A DNA stretch of 64,000 nucleotides from Myroides phaeus (GTDB lineage: Bacteria > Bacteroidota > Bacteroidia > Flavobacteriales > Flavobacteriaceae), in contig NZ_CP047050.1 of assembly GCF_009799805.1 (NCBI RefSeq), positions 3,043,674-3,107,673 of the forward strand. The letters are read 5' to 3'. This document shows, piece by piece, positions 36,151 through 44,448 of the stretch. A program made the position numbers and the translations under genes. The notes beneath the pieces are model-generated. The model did no database searches, was not told the DNA's origin, and saw only the letters and a list, made by a program, of their open reading frames with translations. The first letter of the stretch is position 1. Each line of letters starts with the position of its first letter.

Positions 36151-37419
36151 ATGGGGTCGAAAAATAAATTATACCATTCCCTTATAGTGGTATGCTCAAT
36201 AATAGCAGTAATTGCTGCTATCCCACTCTTTCAAATCTGTAGTAAAGCCTTTTCGTTTTCTACCAATTTCATAACTACAATTACCCACGAATTATGTGGT
36301 AATACGTGTAGTATCAAAACATTTGTATTCACGGGATTAAACTCAATACTCTCTATCAAGGAGATTTATTTATCCCACGCTATGTTACCAACACTTTTAT
36401 CTATAGAATTAAATCCCTTCGTCGCAGTACCAATGGTTGCAATGAATTACTTTATATCAGGATTATTCTATGGAATGGTTGTCTTGTGTCTAATGTCAAC
36501 TTTAGTGATTTATAAAATCTTCAAAGAGCGCAAGTGGCGCCTTTACTTTATAATACAAATTTTAATCACTTGTTATTTTATAATTGGCGATGTTCAATCA
36601 TACACAACCCTAAAGCCGGAGTTGTTTGACAATTACATACAAACGGGAATTATTATTGCTATTTTAATGCTTACCTCCCTTTTGCTATCTACTTACTTCC
36701 CTTTCAAGACTAAAAAGCTATTCTTTAAATACGAGCTTAAAATATTTACCGCTATTTCCCTTATTGGTATAGCCTTTTATTTTTCAAATTTCTTGGCTAA
36801 CCCTGCTATGTCTCCCCTACTAACGGTGTCTATTGTAATCATATTTGCACTAACGCAATATTGTATCTACAAGCTAAGCAAGACTGGAAAATACCTTCTA
36901 TACCCTATCTTAATCATTTTACTGATTAAGTTTTATACCATCTGTTTCACGCAAACAAAATTATTTGAAAGTATAGAAGAGTTTACAAACTCTATCAGTG
37001 CCTTAAAAGTAGTAGCTATCCTAATCATCTTGTTTAGCATTATCAATAATTATGTGCTTATCAAAAAGTTTCAAAACAGGAATATCGAAAATCAGGTTGT
37101 TATTTCTCAGTACGTGGCTTTGCTAAAGAACTACCACGAACTACTGATTGAAGAAAAGAAAGCCAAAGCTATAAAAGAAGCAGAAACAGTTTCTTTAAAA
37201 GACCATCAAGAAAACCTATGTGAATACTTAAAAGCTAATTACAAGCTTACAGAAAGAGAACTACACGTACTCTATCACATTTGGGATGGTATGAGCAACA
37301 AAGAAATTGCCAGCGAGCTCAACATATCCTTAAGTACAACAAAATATCACATCAGCAATATTTACTTGAAGCTAAATGTTAATTCAAGACCACAAGTATT
37401 TGCTTTAAAAGATTGGTAA
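36151..37419 (+). CDS. Membrane-anchored LuxR-family transcriptional regulator
   Basis: 422 residues. The first ~310 contain about eight hydrophobic segments (for example around 10-30, 80-105, 115-135, 150-172, 185-210, 218-240, 245-265 and 288-310). Then come a helical, charged linker and a LuxR/GerE helix-turn-helix at the C-terminus (LTERELHVLYHIWDGMSNKE, NISLSTTKYHISNIYLKLNV). The domain arrangement suggests a regulator that senses something in the membrane or outside and binds DNA from the membrane. It is divergent from the giant surface operon across 1.3 kb and ends at its own terminator, so control of that operon is a natural guess, not shown. Confidence 0.88.
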   Translation: MGSKNKLYHSLIVVCSIIAVIAAIPLFQICSKAFSFSTNFITTITHELCGNTCSIKTFVFTGLNSILSIKEIYLSHAMLPTLLSIELNPFVAVPMVAMNYFISGLFYGMVVLCLMSTLVIYKIFKERKWRLYFIIQILITCYFIIGDVQSYTTLKPELFDNYIQTGIIIAILMLTSLLLSTYFPFKTKKLFFKYELKIFTAISLIGIAFYFSNFLANPAMSPLLTVSIVIIFALTQYCIYKLSKTGKYLLYPILIILLIKFYTICFTQTKLFESIEEFTNSISALKVVAILIILFSIINNYVLIKKFQNRNIENQVVISQYVALLKNYHELLIEEKKAKAIKEAETVSLKDHQENLCEYLKANYKLTERELHVLYHIWDGMSNKEIASELNISLSTTKYHISNIYLKLNVNSRPQVFALKDW

Positions 37420-37440
37420 CACCTTACAGTTTCCAAAAAT

Positions 37441-37476
37441 AAAAGGCTAACAACGAAGTATCGTGTTAGCCTTTTT
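37441..37476. terminator. Bidirectional intrinsic terminator
   Basis: Stem AAAAGGCTAACAACGA / TCGTGTTAGCCTTTT with one bulge and T-rich flanks on both strands. It separates the LuxR-type gene from the convergent SWIM gene. Confidence 0.85.
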
Positions 37477-37494
37477 ATATTTCCTTATTTATTT

Positions 37495-38526
37495 TTAATA
37501 TCCCTCAAAAGTAAATCGCTTAAAGAATGGGCGCACCTCTTCAAAGAAGTCCTCCTCTAACGCTACTTTCAACAAGAATTCTGTAAACTCAGGTTCAAAA
37601 TCGTAGCGATTAAACTTCGTAACAGAAAGCATCCCGTTTAGCAAATCCCCATAAAAGAGTTTTTGAGGCTTTGTACCTGTTAGGTAGAGCTGTTGTGCTA
37701 AAATATAATTATAGCGCTTATTTCCCTTCTTTACCCCTTTAAACAGGGTATCAAAATACGCTTTAACCAACTGCTCCCACACTTTTTCATCTTGAATATT
37801 GTTGATAGACAGAGCAAACTTTTCAATATACTGATCTACATACGTACCAATGCGTTTACTGTAATGTGTAATGCGTTTATCAAAAGCATATATCGTATCT
37901 AAAAAGCCTGTGAATATATCAAAAGCCACCGGTTTACTAATATTCATTACCACAAATTGATCAATTGGCTCTAAAGCGATAGTCAGCAAGTCGAGCACTT
38001 TCTTAATCTTAGCCGCCTCTAAAGTCTTGCGCTTTCCAGCCACAGAAAAAATAGCTTGTTCTGCAATTTCCTTCACCTGCTCTTTGGTATAAACCACTTC
38101 TTTAGTACTAAACGTCAAGGTAAACTGTTGCTCTAAAGGTTTATTCTTTTTAAACACCCCACTCAACCAGCTCATTAAAACCTCTTTGTCCATAGTTAGC
38201 ATTAACTCCTCACTTTCGGTCAGTTTTTTCTTTCTTCCTCCCCCCTTTGCTTTAGTAGATTTTGTTTCGCCAGTAGTGGTCGTATTCATCGCCAGCAACA
38301 CTGCTATTTTGTGTAAACAAACAGCGGTAGTTTCAGCACAGTCGCACTGCATTTCTTTCACCTCCTCCTCTTGTACCACAATACTAACATCATAGCTGTG
38401 TTCTGCATCATCCACAAAGGCTATAAAGTGACCTTTTTCCTCTTCTTCTAACTCCCTTACAGGCATCACTGTTGCCTTGGCAATATCTCTTTTTAAGGTT
38501 TTCTTTAGTATGGCTTCAATCTTCAT
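37495..38526 (-). CDS. SWIM zinc-finger domain protein, 343 aa
   Basis: Contains a SWIM zinc finger, CxC-x6-CxH, at Cys61, Cys63, Cys70 and His72 (QCDCAETTAVCLHKIAVLLA). The SWIM family is proposed to bind DNA or protein. It is preceded by a short beta-rich part, as usual. A basic linker (KSTKAKGGGRKKK) and a helix-rich C-terminal ~240 residues follow, unrecognised. There is no signal peptide, so it is cytoplasmic. Often such genes sit next to a SNF2 helicase or MoxR-type genes, but none is seen here. Partner and function unknown. Confidence 0.87.
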   Translation of the reverse strand: MKIEAILKKTLKRDIAKATVMPVRELEEEEKGHFIAFVDDAEHSYDVSIVVQEEEVKEMQCDCAETTAVCLHKIAVLLAMNTTTTGETKSTKAKGGGRKKKLTESEELMLTMDKEVLMSWLSGVFKKNKPLEQQFTLTFSTKEVVYTKEQVKEIAEQAIFSVAGKRKTLEAAKIKKVLDLLTIALEPIDQFVVMNISKPVAFDIFTGFLDTIYAFDKRITHYSKRIGTYVDQYIEKFALSINNIQDEKVWEQLVKAYFDTLFKGVKKGNKRYNYILAQQLYLTGTKPQKLFYGDLLNGMLSVTKFNRYDFEPEFTEFLLKVALEEDFFEEVRPFFKRFTFEGY

Positions 38527-38726
38527 AAATGATGGGATAAATTACTATAGCAAAGCTACGTTGTATTAAGCAAATTAAAAAACGTTCGTTTTAGGGGGTA
38601 GTGCTTCAGGAGGTGTTACTCAAAAATGCAAGCCATTCACTAAAATCTCTTTTCTTTTACCGCAAAACAACACTATCTTAGTGTTAAATGCGTGTGTAAA
38701 ATAGTCTAACAAATAAACATAAGCAG

Positions 38727-38912
38727 ATGAGTAGTCGTAATCGTGTTGGTTTTGGGGGAATTCTTTTGTATTTATACCTCATAATAAGTCAGGTAATGAC
38801 TTTGTATTTTTGGTATCAATGGGCACAGGATCACAGTTTTGTGAGTACTGTATTTATTGGGCCATTTGTCAGCGAATTAAAAGGGCTACTTTGGATATTT
38901 TTTATTTGGTAG
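38727..38912 (+). CDS. Small membrane protein, 61 aa
   Basis: A 61-residue frame starting MSSRNRVGFGGILLYLYLII with a Gly/Arg-rich start, one hydrophobic segment (about 9-29), a short loop and a second hydrophobic C-terminal end (LKGLLWIFFIW). Very small membrane proteins with an SSRNRxGFGG-like start are seen in flavobacteria, but I cannot name the family. It is isolated. Could be real but weakly supported. Confidence 0.55.
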   Translation: MSSRNRVGFGGILLYLYLIISQVMTLYFWYQWAQDHSFVSTVFIGPFVSELKGLLWIFFIW

Positions 38913-39338
38913 AATACTGAACTTACTTTGAAATAACTACATAAGTATAATTGGTAAATTAACTTAGATAATAATTCCTGATTTTAAATTGCGAAGTAGA
39001 GCAAGCATTTATGATCTTTTGAGATTAAGAAAGGCAATTAAAGAAATTACAGTCCTTATATTACTCCTTAAATTTTTAATATCATACAACCTTTTTATTC
39101 TACTCGTCTTTGAAATCAAGGAAATTCAATGACTAAAACTTCCCTAATTAGATTCACTTGCACAAAAAAGATATAAAAACAAAAAAAATTATACGCTAAA
39201 AAGCTAATATAATAATTTGTTTTTTACTTATAAAAGCAATAAAAAACACATTTAAATTATGTACATTGTGTAAGCATAAGTTTGTTTTTCAACAACAATA
39301 ATCACACAACGTAACATATAGTAATTTTTATAGAAAAT
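38913..39338. other. AT-rich gap before the restriction gene
   Basis: About 425 bp with stops in all frames and very high AT. Apart from the promoter box at 39277-39284 I see nothing in it. It may mark the left edge of an acquired restriction-modification cassette. Confidence 0.45.
39277..39284 (+). promoter_or_regulatory. Bacteroidota -7 box for the restriction gene
   Basis: TAAGTTTG matches TAnnTTTG, about 55 bp before the ATG at 39339. Confidence 0.45.
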
Positions 39339-39917
39339 ATGGCTAAATTAAAAATAAGCAACGCAGAAATACAAGAAATTTTATCAGGTAAAGAATATAA
39401 TTTCCCAAAATATACAACACAAATAATGAATCTTGCGAACTCCAATGCTCAAGGCACAAGACCAAAAGTAGTAGGACAAATGAGTGATCTAATCCAAGAA
39501 TGTCCTGCAAACAAGCTTGAAGAGTGGGAAGAATGGTATTTAAAAAAACACCCAAATGCACTTGAAAATGCAACCGAAAAAGTATTAGCTATGGTAAATA
39601 ACCTTAAAGAGGTTATCTTTCAGATAGACGAAGAAATGGTTGCAGAATGGGTAAAAGAGCTTGTTATCGTTAAAACATTTACAGGATTAAAGTTTCAAGA
39701 AGCAATACTAAAAACTGTAGCCTCTGAAAAAAACACTACGTACCGTTTAGCAAAACCACACGAAGAAAGTCAAGGAATTGATGGATTAATTGGAACTGTA
39801 GCAGTTAGTATTAAACCTATTACTTACAAAGTAAAGAATCTTAATGAAAATATTGAAGTACCTATTATTTTTTATGAGAAAAAAAGTACAGGTATAACAG
39901 TTGAGTATGACTTTTAA
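39339..39917 (+). CDS. MjaI-family type II restriction endonuclease
   Basis: 192-residue nuclease resembling the MjaI family (RE_MjaI). I recognise NFPKYTTQIMNLANSNAQGT and RPKVVGQMSDLIQE near the N-terminus, and EEWEEWYLKKHP and LVIVKTFTGLKFQEAIL further on. The segment GIDGLIGTVAVSIKP looks like a PD-(D/E)xK-type catalytic core with Asp148 and Lys159. MjaI itself cuts CTAG, so that site is a fair guess, not a result. The partner DNA methyltransferase is convergent, sharing a terminator. Short enzymes like this act in the cytoplasm on unmodified foreign DNA. Confidence 0.88.
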   Translation: MAKLKISNAEIQEILSGKEYNFPKYTTQIMNLANSNAQGTRPKVVGQMSDLIQECPANKLEEWEEWYLKKHPNALENATEKVLAMVNNLKEVIFQIDEEMVAEWVKELVIVKTFTGLKFQEAILKTVASEKNTTYRLAKPHEESQGIDGLIGTVAVSIKPITYKVKNLNENIEVPIIFYEKKSTGITVEYDF

Positions 39918-40003
39918 AAAAATGATAGCAACAATACAATATATAGAGTTTTACATTTTAAACTAATGCTGTTTCAAAATTATTAAGAGAAACTCAACAT
40001 ATA

Positions 40004-40037
40004 AAAAAAGGAGTTATAGTACTATAACTCCTTTTTA
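40004..40037. terminator. Bidirectional terminator between the restriction and methylase genes
   Basis: A perfect palindrome AAAGGAGTTATAGT / ACTATAACTCCTTT, with A/T runs on both sides, between two convergent genes. Confidence 0.88.
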
Positions 40038-41153
40038 TCAAAACAAAGATGTTTGTAAATCATTTTTCAACACAATATCTTTATTTAATAAAATACTTAC
40101 TGGTTTATTTTTAAGACTTGTATAAGTGACATTTATTATATCTTTCTCTAAATTAATAGACTCAACATACTTAAAATCAATATTTAATTCTTGTTTAGTC
40201 ATTACCTCTAAACCAATATTTTCATTAAAATATTTAAACTCCGATTTTTTAGGGTCATTTTTTCTACTGTCCACAAATGCCTTATGATTAGCAACTCTAT
40301 TAACTACCACAGAATTTAAAGTATTAACATCCTTTGAAAATATATTATCAAAAACCAATTCTTTAAAACTTTCATCAATCTCATACCCTATACTATTTCT
40401 TCCTGTACCAATTGCAGCCAACATTGTAGTTCCTGTTCCCAAAAAAGGATCTAAAACAGTATCTCCATAAACAGAATACATATTAATTAAGCGATAAGGT
40501 AATTCAAAAGGATAAGCAGCACTTCTTTCTCTCCCCACACTCTTATTAATACGTTGTGTTGTTCCTTTTAAATCCCACAAATCTGAGAACCATATATTTC
40601 TTTCTTCCCAAAAATAAGCAGATTGTTGTCTTAATGCTTTATCATCAGCCTTTGTAAAATCTCTTTTTCCGCCTTTACGAAAAATTAGTACCCATTCATG
40701 CTCTAAAGTAACATATGCTCCACCAGGTAACATACCAGATCCCATAAACTTATTTGGAGCATTAGTTTGCTTCCTCCATATGATATTAGGTAAATTATCC
40801 ATTCCTAATTGAATAAACTTTTGTATTATTCTACTATGACTTGAATACAAAGCAAAATTTTTATTTAAAGTTCTTGTAGCATCACCAATATTTACACAAG
40901 CGATTCCACCTGGTTTTAAAACGCGATAAACCTCTTCCCAAACTTTATCAAGTTCAAGATGCATCAACTCATACACAGCATAAGAATCACCTTCTTCAAA
41001 TTTCTTATAAATATCTTTATTTTGCTTAGCCATTATATCATCCCACATTTCAATCATAGGGTATGGAGGTGATGTTACCACTAACTCAATACTCTCATCT
41101 TTAATTTGATGCATGTTTTGTGCAGGACCAATATTTATGTTATGATTTGTCAT
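40038..41153 (-). CDS. DNA methyltransferase, N4-cytosine/N6-adenine type, partner of MjaI-like nuclease
   Basis: S-adenosylmethionine-dependent DNA methyltransferase of 371 residues. The catalytic motif IV TSPPY (27-31) precedes the SAM-binding motif I DPFLGTGT (235-242), so it is the beta-type order. SPPY favours N4-cytosine methylation, as in other CTAG methylases such as M.MthZI. The target-recognition part is probably the region between these motifs (about 90-215). The C-terminal ~100 residues are lineage-specific. Together with the convergent nuclease gene it forms a complete type II system. The exact site and base are not shown by the sequence. Confidence 0.92.
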   Translation of the reverse strand: MTNHNINIGPAQNMHQIKDESIELVVTSPPYPMIEMWDDIMAKQNKDIYKKFEEGDSYAVYELMHLELDKVWEEVYRVLKPGGIACVNIGDATRTLNKNFALYSSHSRIIQKFIQLGMDNLPNIIWRKQTNAPNKFMGSGMLPGGAYVTLEHEWVLIFRKGGKRDFTKADDKALRQQSAYFWEERNIWFSDLWDLKGTTQRINKSVGRERSAAYPFELPYRLINMYSVYGDTVLDPFLGTGTTMLAAIGTGRNSIGYEIDESFKELVFDNIFSKDVNTLNSVVVNRVANHKAFVDSRKNDPKKSEFKYFNENIGLEVMTKQELNIDFKYVESINLEKDIINVTYTSLKNKPVSILLNKDIVLKNDLQTSLF

Positions 41154-41183
41154 TTAATTCTATTATTTCTCTAATCCAATCTA

Positions 41184-41191
41184 CAAAAATA
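41184..41191 (-). promoter_or_regulatory. Bacteroidota -7 box for the DNA methylase gene
   Basis: The minus strand reads TATTTTTG, matching TAnnTTTG, about 30 bp before the methylase ATG. The rest of the 324-bp gap to 41478 is AT-rich with no gene seen. Confidence 0.5.
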
Positions 41192-41477
41192 AGCTATTAT
41201 TATTCATTACATATGCTATTCGTAAATTATAGCCAAATAAGAAATAGTTATTATATAGCTTACTTGCATATAAAAGTAGACGTTTTCATCTACAATATTT
41301 CACATAATTCTGCTATTAATAATAGCAAAATTACAACTTCAGTTAAATGAAAATAAATCCTATTGTACCCAAAATCAATCATATCAATGATTTTACAAAT
41401 AATCTTTCTCTACAACAAAACAAATGTGTTTTTATGTATAGTTTAATACTATAAGTATAGTATAGTATCTATTATTT

Positions 41478-41765
41478 TTATTTATCACTTTCTTTCAACA
41501 ACCTCATAGTTTTTATTACCAATCTTAACATACTTATTTTTGTATACTTATCTATTTCAGACGTGATTCTACCTAATAAAAGCCTACCTACACACAAACA
41601 CCCTAAATCCTGAATATCAATAACATACAAATAATATTCACTTCTTTCTTTGGAACGGCTTTGCAATAGTGCAAGAATCCTTCGCAAAACACCCTCATTT
41701 TCCGAAGAAGTACTAAACAGTGGTGTATTCGTTCCCGATAAAAACACAAATAAGAATAACAACAT
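41478..41765 (-). CDS. Possible small hypothetical protein, 95 aa
   Basis: A 95-residue frame with a hydrophobic start (MLLFLFVFLSG) and a basic, Leu/Ile-rich C-terminal half. No family is recognised. It starts 54 bp after a terminator on the same strand and has no clear promoter box. It could be a genuine orphan next to the restriction system, a decayed gene or a chance frame. Confidence 0.35.
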   Translation of the reverse strand: MLLFLFVFLSGTNTPLFSTSSENEGVLRRILALLQSRSKERSEYYLYVIDIQDLGCLCVGRLLLGRITSEIDKYTKISMLRLVIKTMRLLKESDK

Positions 41766-41818
41766 TATCGCTTGTTCATATTCTGTTGCCTTTCAAAAAA
41801 ATAAATTACTAAGAAATT

Positions 41819-41855
41819 AAAAAAAGCCCTTCAATTTTCATTGAAAGGCTTTTGT
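41819..41855 (-). terminator. Intrinsic terminator of the 41877-42278 gene
   Basis: Stem AAAAGCCCTTCAAT / ATTGAAAGGCTTTT (one mismatch) with a 4-base loop and T-rich minus-strand 3' side. Confidence 0.82.
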
Positions 41856-41876
41856 AATTTTATGATGTACTAACAA

Positions 41877-42278
41877 TTAACCATCGATGCAAACACCATC
41901 GTCAAACTGTCCGTTAGCCATTTCTATCGTTAAAAAATGTCCGCCAAATAAATCTCCTCCTTCATACATAAACTCAACCGCTGTATCTCCCGTGAAATAC
42001 AATGAAATTAAATTAAGCCCCTGCATAAATGCTTCATCCGTAATAGATCCGTCTTCGTTATAAGCATCGTAAAGCTCATCTACAATTAATCTCTTCCCTC
42101 TTTGATCAAACGCCTGTAAATCGCTTACAATCGTATTTACATCGGCTAACAATCCGTCTAAATTGTCATCCATATTGTGAATAGCAATGGTGATCTCCTC
42201 TTCTCCGTGGGCTAAGTCCATTTGTAATACGTCTTGATCGTAATCTGCTACTTCAAAATCCTTTGCTGTAATTGTCAT
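41877..42278 (-). CDS. Hypothetical acidic protein, 133 aa
   Basis: Small, very acidic, presumably cytoplasmic protein with no signal peptide. It looks like a compact alpha/beta domain of the DUF2262-like kind (MDDNLDGLLADVNTIV, LYDAYNEDG, FMYEGGDLFGGHFLTIEM), a type found in many bacteria without known function. A promoter box lies 46 bp upstream and a terminator follows, so it is a single-gene unit. Family assignment is tentative. Confidence 0.78.
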   Translation of the reverse strand: MTITAKDFEVADYDQDVLQMDLAHGEEEITIAIHNMDDNLDGLLADVNTIVSDLQAFDQRGKRLIVDELYDAYNEDGSITDEAFMQGLNLISLYFTGDTAVEFMYEGGDLFGGHFLTIEMANGQFDDGVCIDG

Positions 42279-42323
42279 AAATAATCTATTTTATTAATTA
42301 GCGTTCTGTGTCTCTTACGCATA

Positions 42324-42331
42324 CAAATATA
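42324..42331 (-). promoter_or_regulatory. Bacteroidota -7 box for the 41877-42278 gene
   Basis: The minus strand reads TATATTTG, matching TAnnTTTG, 46 bp before the ATG. Confidence 0.5.
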
Positions 42332-42471
42332 CTTCTAATACAAAAGAGAGAAACAGTAGTTTTATCTTTTCTCACAAAAAAAACGACAAATCCAATGTAG
42401 CGTTACAATGTGCCTCTTGTGTATTGCTTTTATAAATTGTACTTTAACTATATCTAAAAACAATAAATAGT

Positions 42472-42768
42472 ATGGAAAAAACAATCAAAATACTTTTAGC
42501 TGTTATCTTGTTGCTCTGCTTACTTCCCTTGCCGTATGGTTTCTTTGAATTAGTTCGCTTTATTGCATTCATCGGTTTTGGGTATTTAGCCTTTATGGCC
42601 AACAAGAGAAATAATCAGAATGAAATGATTCTCTTTGGTGCTTTGGCATTGCTATTTCAACCGTTCTTTAAAATTGCCCTGGGTAGAACGCTGTGGAATA
42701 TTGTAGATGTAGTAGTAGCCGTAGGTTTGTTGTTTACGATGAACAAGAAGAACATCTTTAAAAAGTAA
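42472..42768 (+). CDS. Small membrane protein (DUF6804-like), 98 aa
   Basis: 98 residues, with hydrophobic segments at about 5-25, 28-42, 51-68 and 77-90 and a basic end (NKKNIFKK). The pattern (LPLPYGFFELVRFIAF, ALLFQPFFKIALGRTLWNIV) matches small four-helix membrane proteins common in Bacteroidota. Function unknown. Single gene followed by a terminator. Confidence 0.82.
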   Translation: MEKTIKILLAVILLLCLLPLPYGFFELVRFIAFIGFGYLAFMANKRNNQNEMILFGALALLFQPFFKIALGRTLWNIVDVVVAVGLLFTMNKKNIFKK

Positions 42769-42781
42769 ATTATAGGGTATA

Positions 42782-42820
42782 AAAAAAATCCTTTTAGAAA
42801 ACGCTCTAAAAGGATTTTTA
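42782..42820. terminator. Bidirectional intrinsic terminator
   Basis: Stem AAATCCTTTTAGA / TCTAAAAGGATTT with a short loop and A/T runs at both ends, between convergent genes. Confidence 0.85.
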
Positions 42821-42839
42821 TATAAATAGTAGTTATGGA

Positions 42840-43454
42840 TTATTGTTTAACGCCGATTAAACGAATTACGGCTGCGTCGCCAAGGTGAAATTGCCCTTCT
42901 TGTAATGTTACTACTTGCTCTTCGGCTACGGTAAAGGTGAAGTCTTGAAAGTCTTCTTTTAACTCAGCAAGGTCAAATAACATACTTACTTCTCCCGGGC
43001 CACCAACAGCGGGATTCTGCTCTTGTTTGGCTTTGTGCTGTTTGCTAAAGCCCTCTAAGATTAGCGTACCTCCTTTTTTTACAGCTTGTGCCAATTTGCG
43101 GTGGTACATGCGTCTGTATTCTTCTGGAAAGTGGGCAAAGATTAACCCCAGTGTGTCAAACTCTCTTCTGTCAAGGTCTATTTCTTTGACAGTAGATACT
43201 AAGTAGTTAATCACTACTCCCCTGTCTTGTGCTAACTGCAAGGCTTTCTTTTGTCCTTCTACACTCATATCAAATGCGGAAACAGTCCACCCTTGTTGAG
43301 CTGCAAACACAGCGTTTCGCCCTTCTCCTTCTGCGGCTAATAATACGGTGCCTACTTGTGGCAACTCGCTTAGCGCTTGTTCAAAAAAGCGATTAGGCGT
43401 TGTGCCATACGCGTAAACTTCTTCTTTATATCGGTTGTCCCAAAAATTGCTCAT
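42840..43454 (-). CDS. Class I SAM-dependent methyltransferase, 204 aa
   Basis: Small cytoplasmic methyltransferase of the TehB/thiopurine-like type. It opens with FWDNRYKEEVYAYGTTPNRF, followed by the SAM-binding loop LLAAEGEGRNAVFAAQ and the acidic strand end AFDMS. Relatives act on small molecules such as tellurite or thiols; substrate unknown here. It follows the rhodanese gene by only 3 bp, so the two are co-transcribed and may deal with sulfur or metalloid chemistry; that link is inference. Confidence 0.88.
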   Translation of the reverse strand: MSNFWDNRYKEEVYAYGTTPNRFFEQALSELPQVGTVLLAAEGEGRNAVFAAQQGWTVSAFDMSVEGQKKALQLAQDRGVVINYLVSTVKEIDLDRREFDTLGLIFAHFPEEYRRMYHRKLAQAVKKGGTLILEGFSKQHKAKQEQNPAVGGPGEVSMLFDLAELKEDFQDFTFTVAEEQVVTLQEGQFHLGDAAVIRLIGVKQ

Positions 43455-43457
43455 CGT

Positions 43458-43775
43458 TTATTTGTTTACGCTTTTTGCTACATTTTGCCAAGAACCTCCA
43501 TTGATTACTTGCTCGTATCCGTTGTTGTTTAACACCTGCTTTGCTTGTCCACTGCGCATTCCACTACGGCAGAATACAACAATTGCTTTGTCTTTTGGCA
43601 ATTTGTTTAATTGTCTTTCTAAAGTGTCTAACGGAATATTGATTGCTCCGGTTACAGAACCATCGTTAAATTCCCCTTGTGTGCGTACATCTACTAATAA
43701 TGCTCCGCCTTTGATGTATTGTTCTAATTCGTCATTTGAACCAAAACCTGCTACTTTTTTAATAAAATCAAACAT
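43458..43775 (-). CDS. Rhodanese-like domain protein
   Basis: Single-domain rhodanese of 105 residues. The active-site loop CRSGMRS carries Cys69, which would hold the persulfide during sulfur transfer. Other landmarks are LLVDVRTQGEFNDGSVTGAINIP and the C-terminal NGGSW. No signal peptide is present, so it is cytoplasmic. It is the first gene of a two-gene operon with the methyltransferase and has a promoter box 20 bp upstream. Confidence 0.93.
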   Translation of the reverse strand: MFDFIKKVAGFGSNDELEQYIKGGALLVDVRTQGEFNDGSVTGAINIPLDTLERQLNKLPKDKAIVVFCRSGMRSGQAKQVLNNNGYEQVINGGSWQNVAKSVNK

Positions 43776-43795
43776 TGTGCTACAATTTTAGATTG

Positions 43796-43803
43796 CAAAA
43801 ATA
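43796..43803 (-). promoter_or_regulatory. Bacteroidota -7 box for the rhodanese operon
   Basis: The minus strand reads TATTTTTG, matching TAnnTTTG, 21 bp before the ATG, which gives a very short leader. Confidence 0.55.
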
Positions 43804-43918
43804 CACTCACCTATTCCTATAGAGTGTAACTTAGGTTACACAGAATGGAAGTTTCACAGCATTTTGGCTGCTTAAGCGGAAAAAGACAATGGCATTTTAC
43901 AGAAAAAAATAAAAAACA

Positions 43919-43926
43919 TACTTTTG
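43919..43926 (+). promoter_or_regulatory. Bacteroidota -7 box that fixes the rlmH start
   Basis: TACTTTTG matches TAnnTTTG and lies 15 bp before the ATG at 43941. A start further upstream at 43845 would be outside the transcript. Confidence 0.55.
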
Positions 43927-43940
43927 CAAAAAATACACGA

Positions 43941-44414
43941 ATGAATATCAAGTTAATTGCCATAGGAAAAACGGATAGTAAACCGCTACAGACATTAATG
44001 GATGAATACACTAAACGCCTGTCGTTTTACGTCAAGTTTGACTTGGAGGTTATTCCGGATATCAAAAATTCGAAGAATATGTCGGAGGCTCAACAAAAAC
44101 AAAAGGAAGGGGAACTTATTTTATCTAAAATAACGCCTACTGATTTCTTGGTTTTGTTGGATGAAAATGGAAAGGAATTTAGCAGTGTTGGCTTTTCTGA
44201 AGAATTGCAAAAAAGAATGAATGCGGGGATTAAAACCTTGGTGTTTGTCATTGGTGGACCTTATGGTTTCTCTGAAGATGTGTACAAAAATGCAAAGGGA
44301 AAGATATCGCTTTCTCGCATGACGTTTTCTCACCAAATGATTCGCTTGTTTATCATAGAACAGATTTATCGCGGGTTTACAATTTTGCGCAATGAACCGT
44401 ATCACCATCAATAA
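43941..44414 (+). CDS. rlmH: 23S rRNA (pseudouridine1915-N3)-methyltransferase RlmH
   Basis: SPOUT-class enzyme that methylates pseudouridine 1915 in helix 69 of 23S rRNA. Visible family motifs are the SAM-binding FVIGGPYGFSEDV, the LSRMTFSHQMIRLFIIEQIY segment and the C-terminal EPYHH. I use the ATG at 43941: it gives MNIKLIAIGKTD, the normal RlmH start, and a 157-residue protein as in other bacteria. The longer frame from 43845 adds 32 unrelated residues and overlaps the promoter box. Single gene with terminator. Confidence 0.96.
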   Translation: MNIKLIAIGKTDSKPLQTLMDEYTKRLSFYVKFDLEVIPDIKNSKNMSEAQQKQKEGELILSKITPTDFLVLLDENGKEFSSVGFSEELQKRMNAGIKTLVFVIGGPYGFSEDVYKNAKGKISLSRMTFSHQMIRLFIIEQIYRGFTILRNEPYHHQ

Positions 44415-44444
44415 AAAAAAGCCTGTTTTTCAACAGGCTTTTAT
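44415..44444. terminator. Bidirectional intrinsic terminator
   Basis: Stem AAAAGCCTGTT / AACAGGCTTTT with a 4-base loop, A and T runs on each side, between rlmH and the convergent lipoprotein gene. Confidence 0.85.
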
Positions 44445-44448
44445 ATTT

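Noticed and set aside
43845..43940. 32-residue extension of RlmH
   Set aside because: It contains the promoter box and is not part of the RlmH family; the ATG at 43941 gives the standard length.
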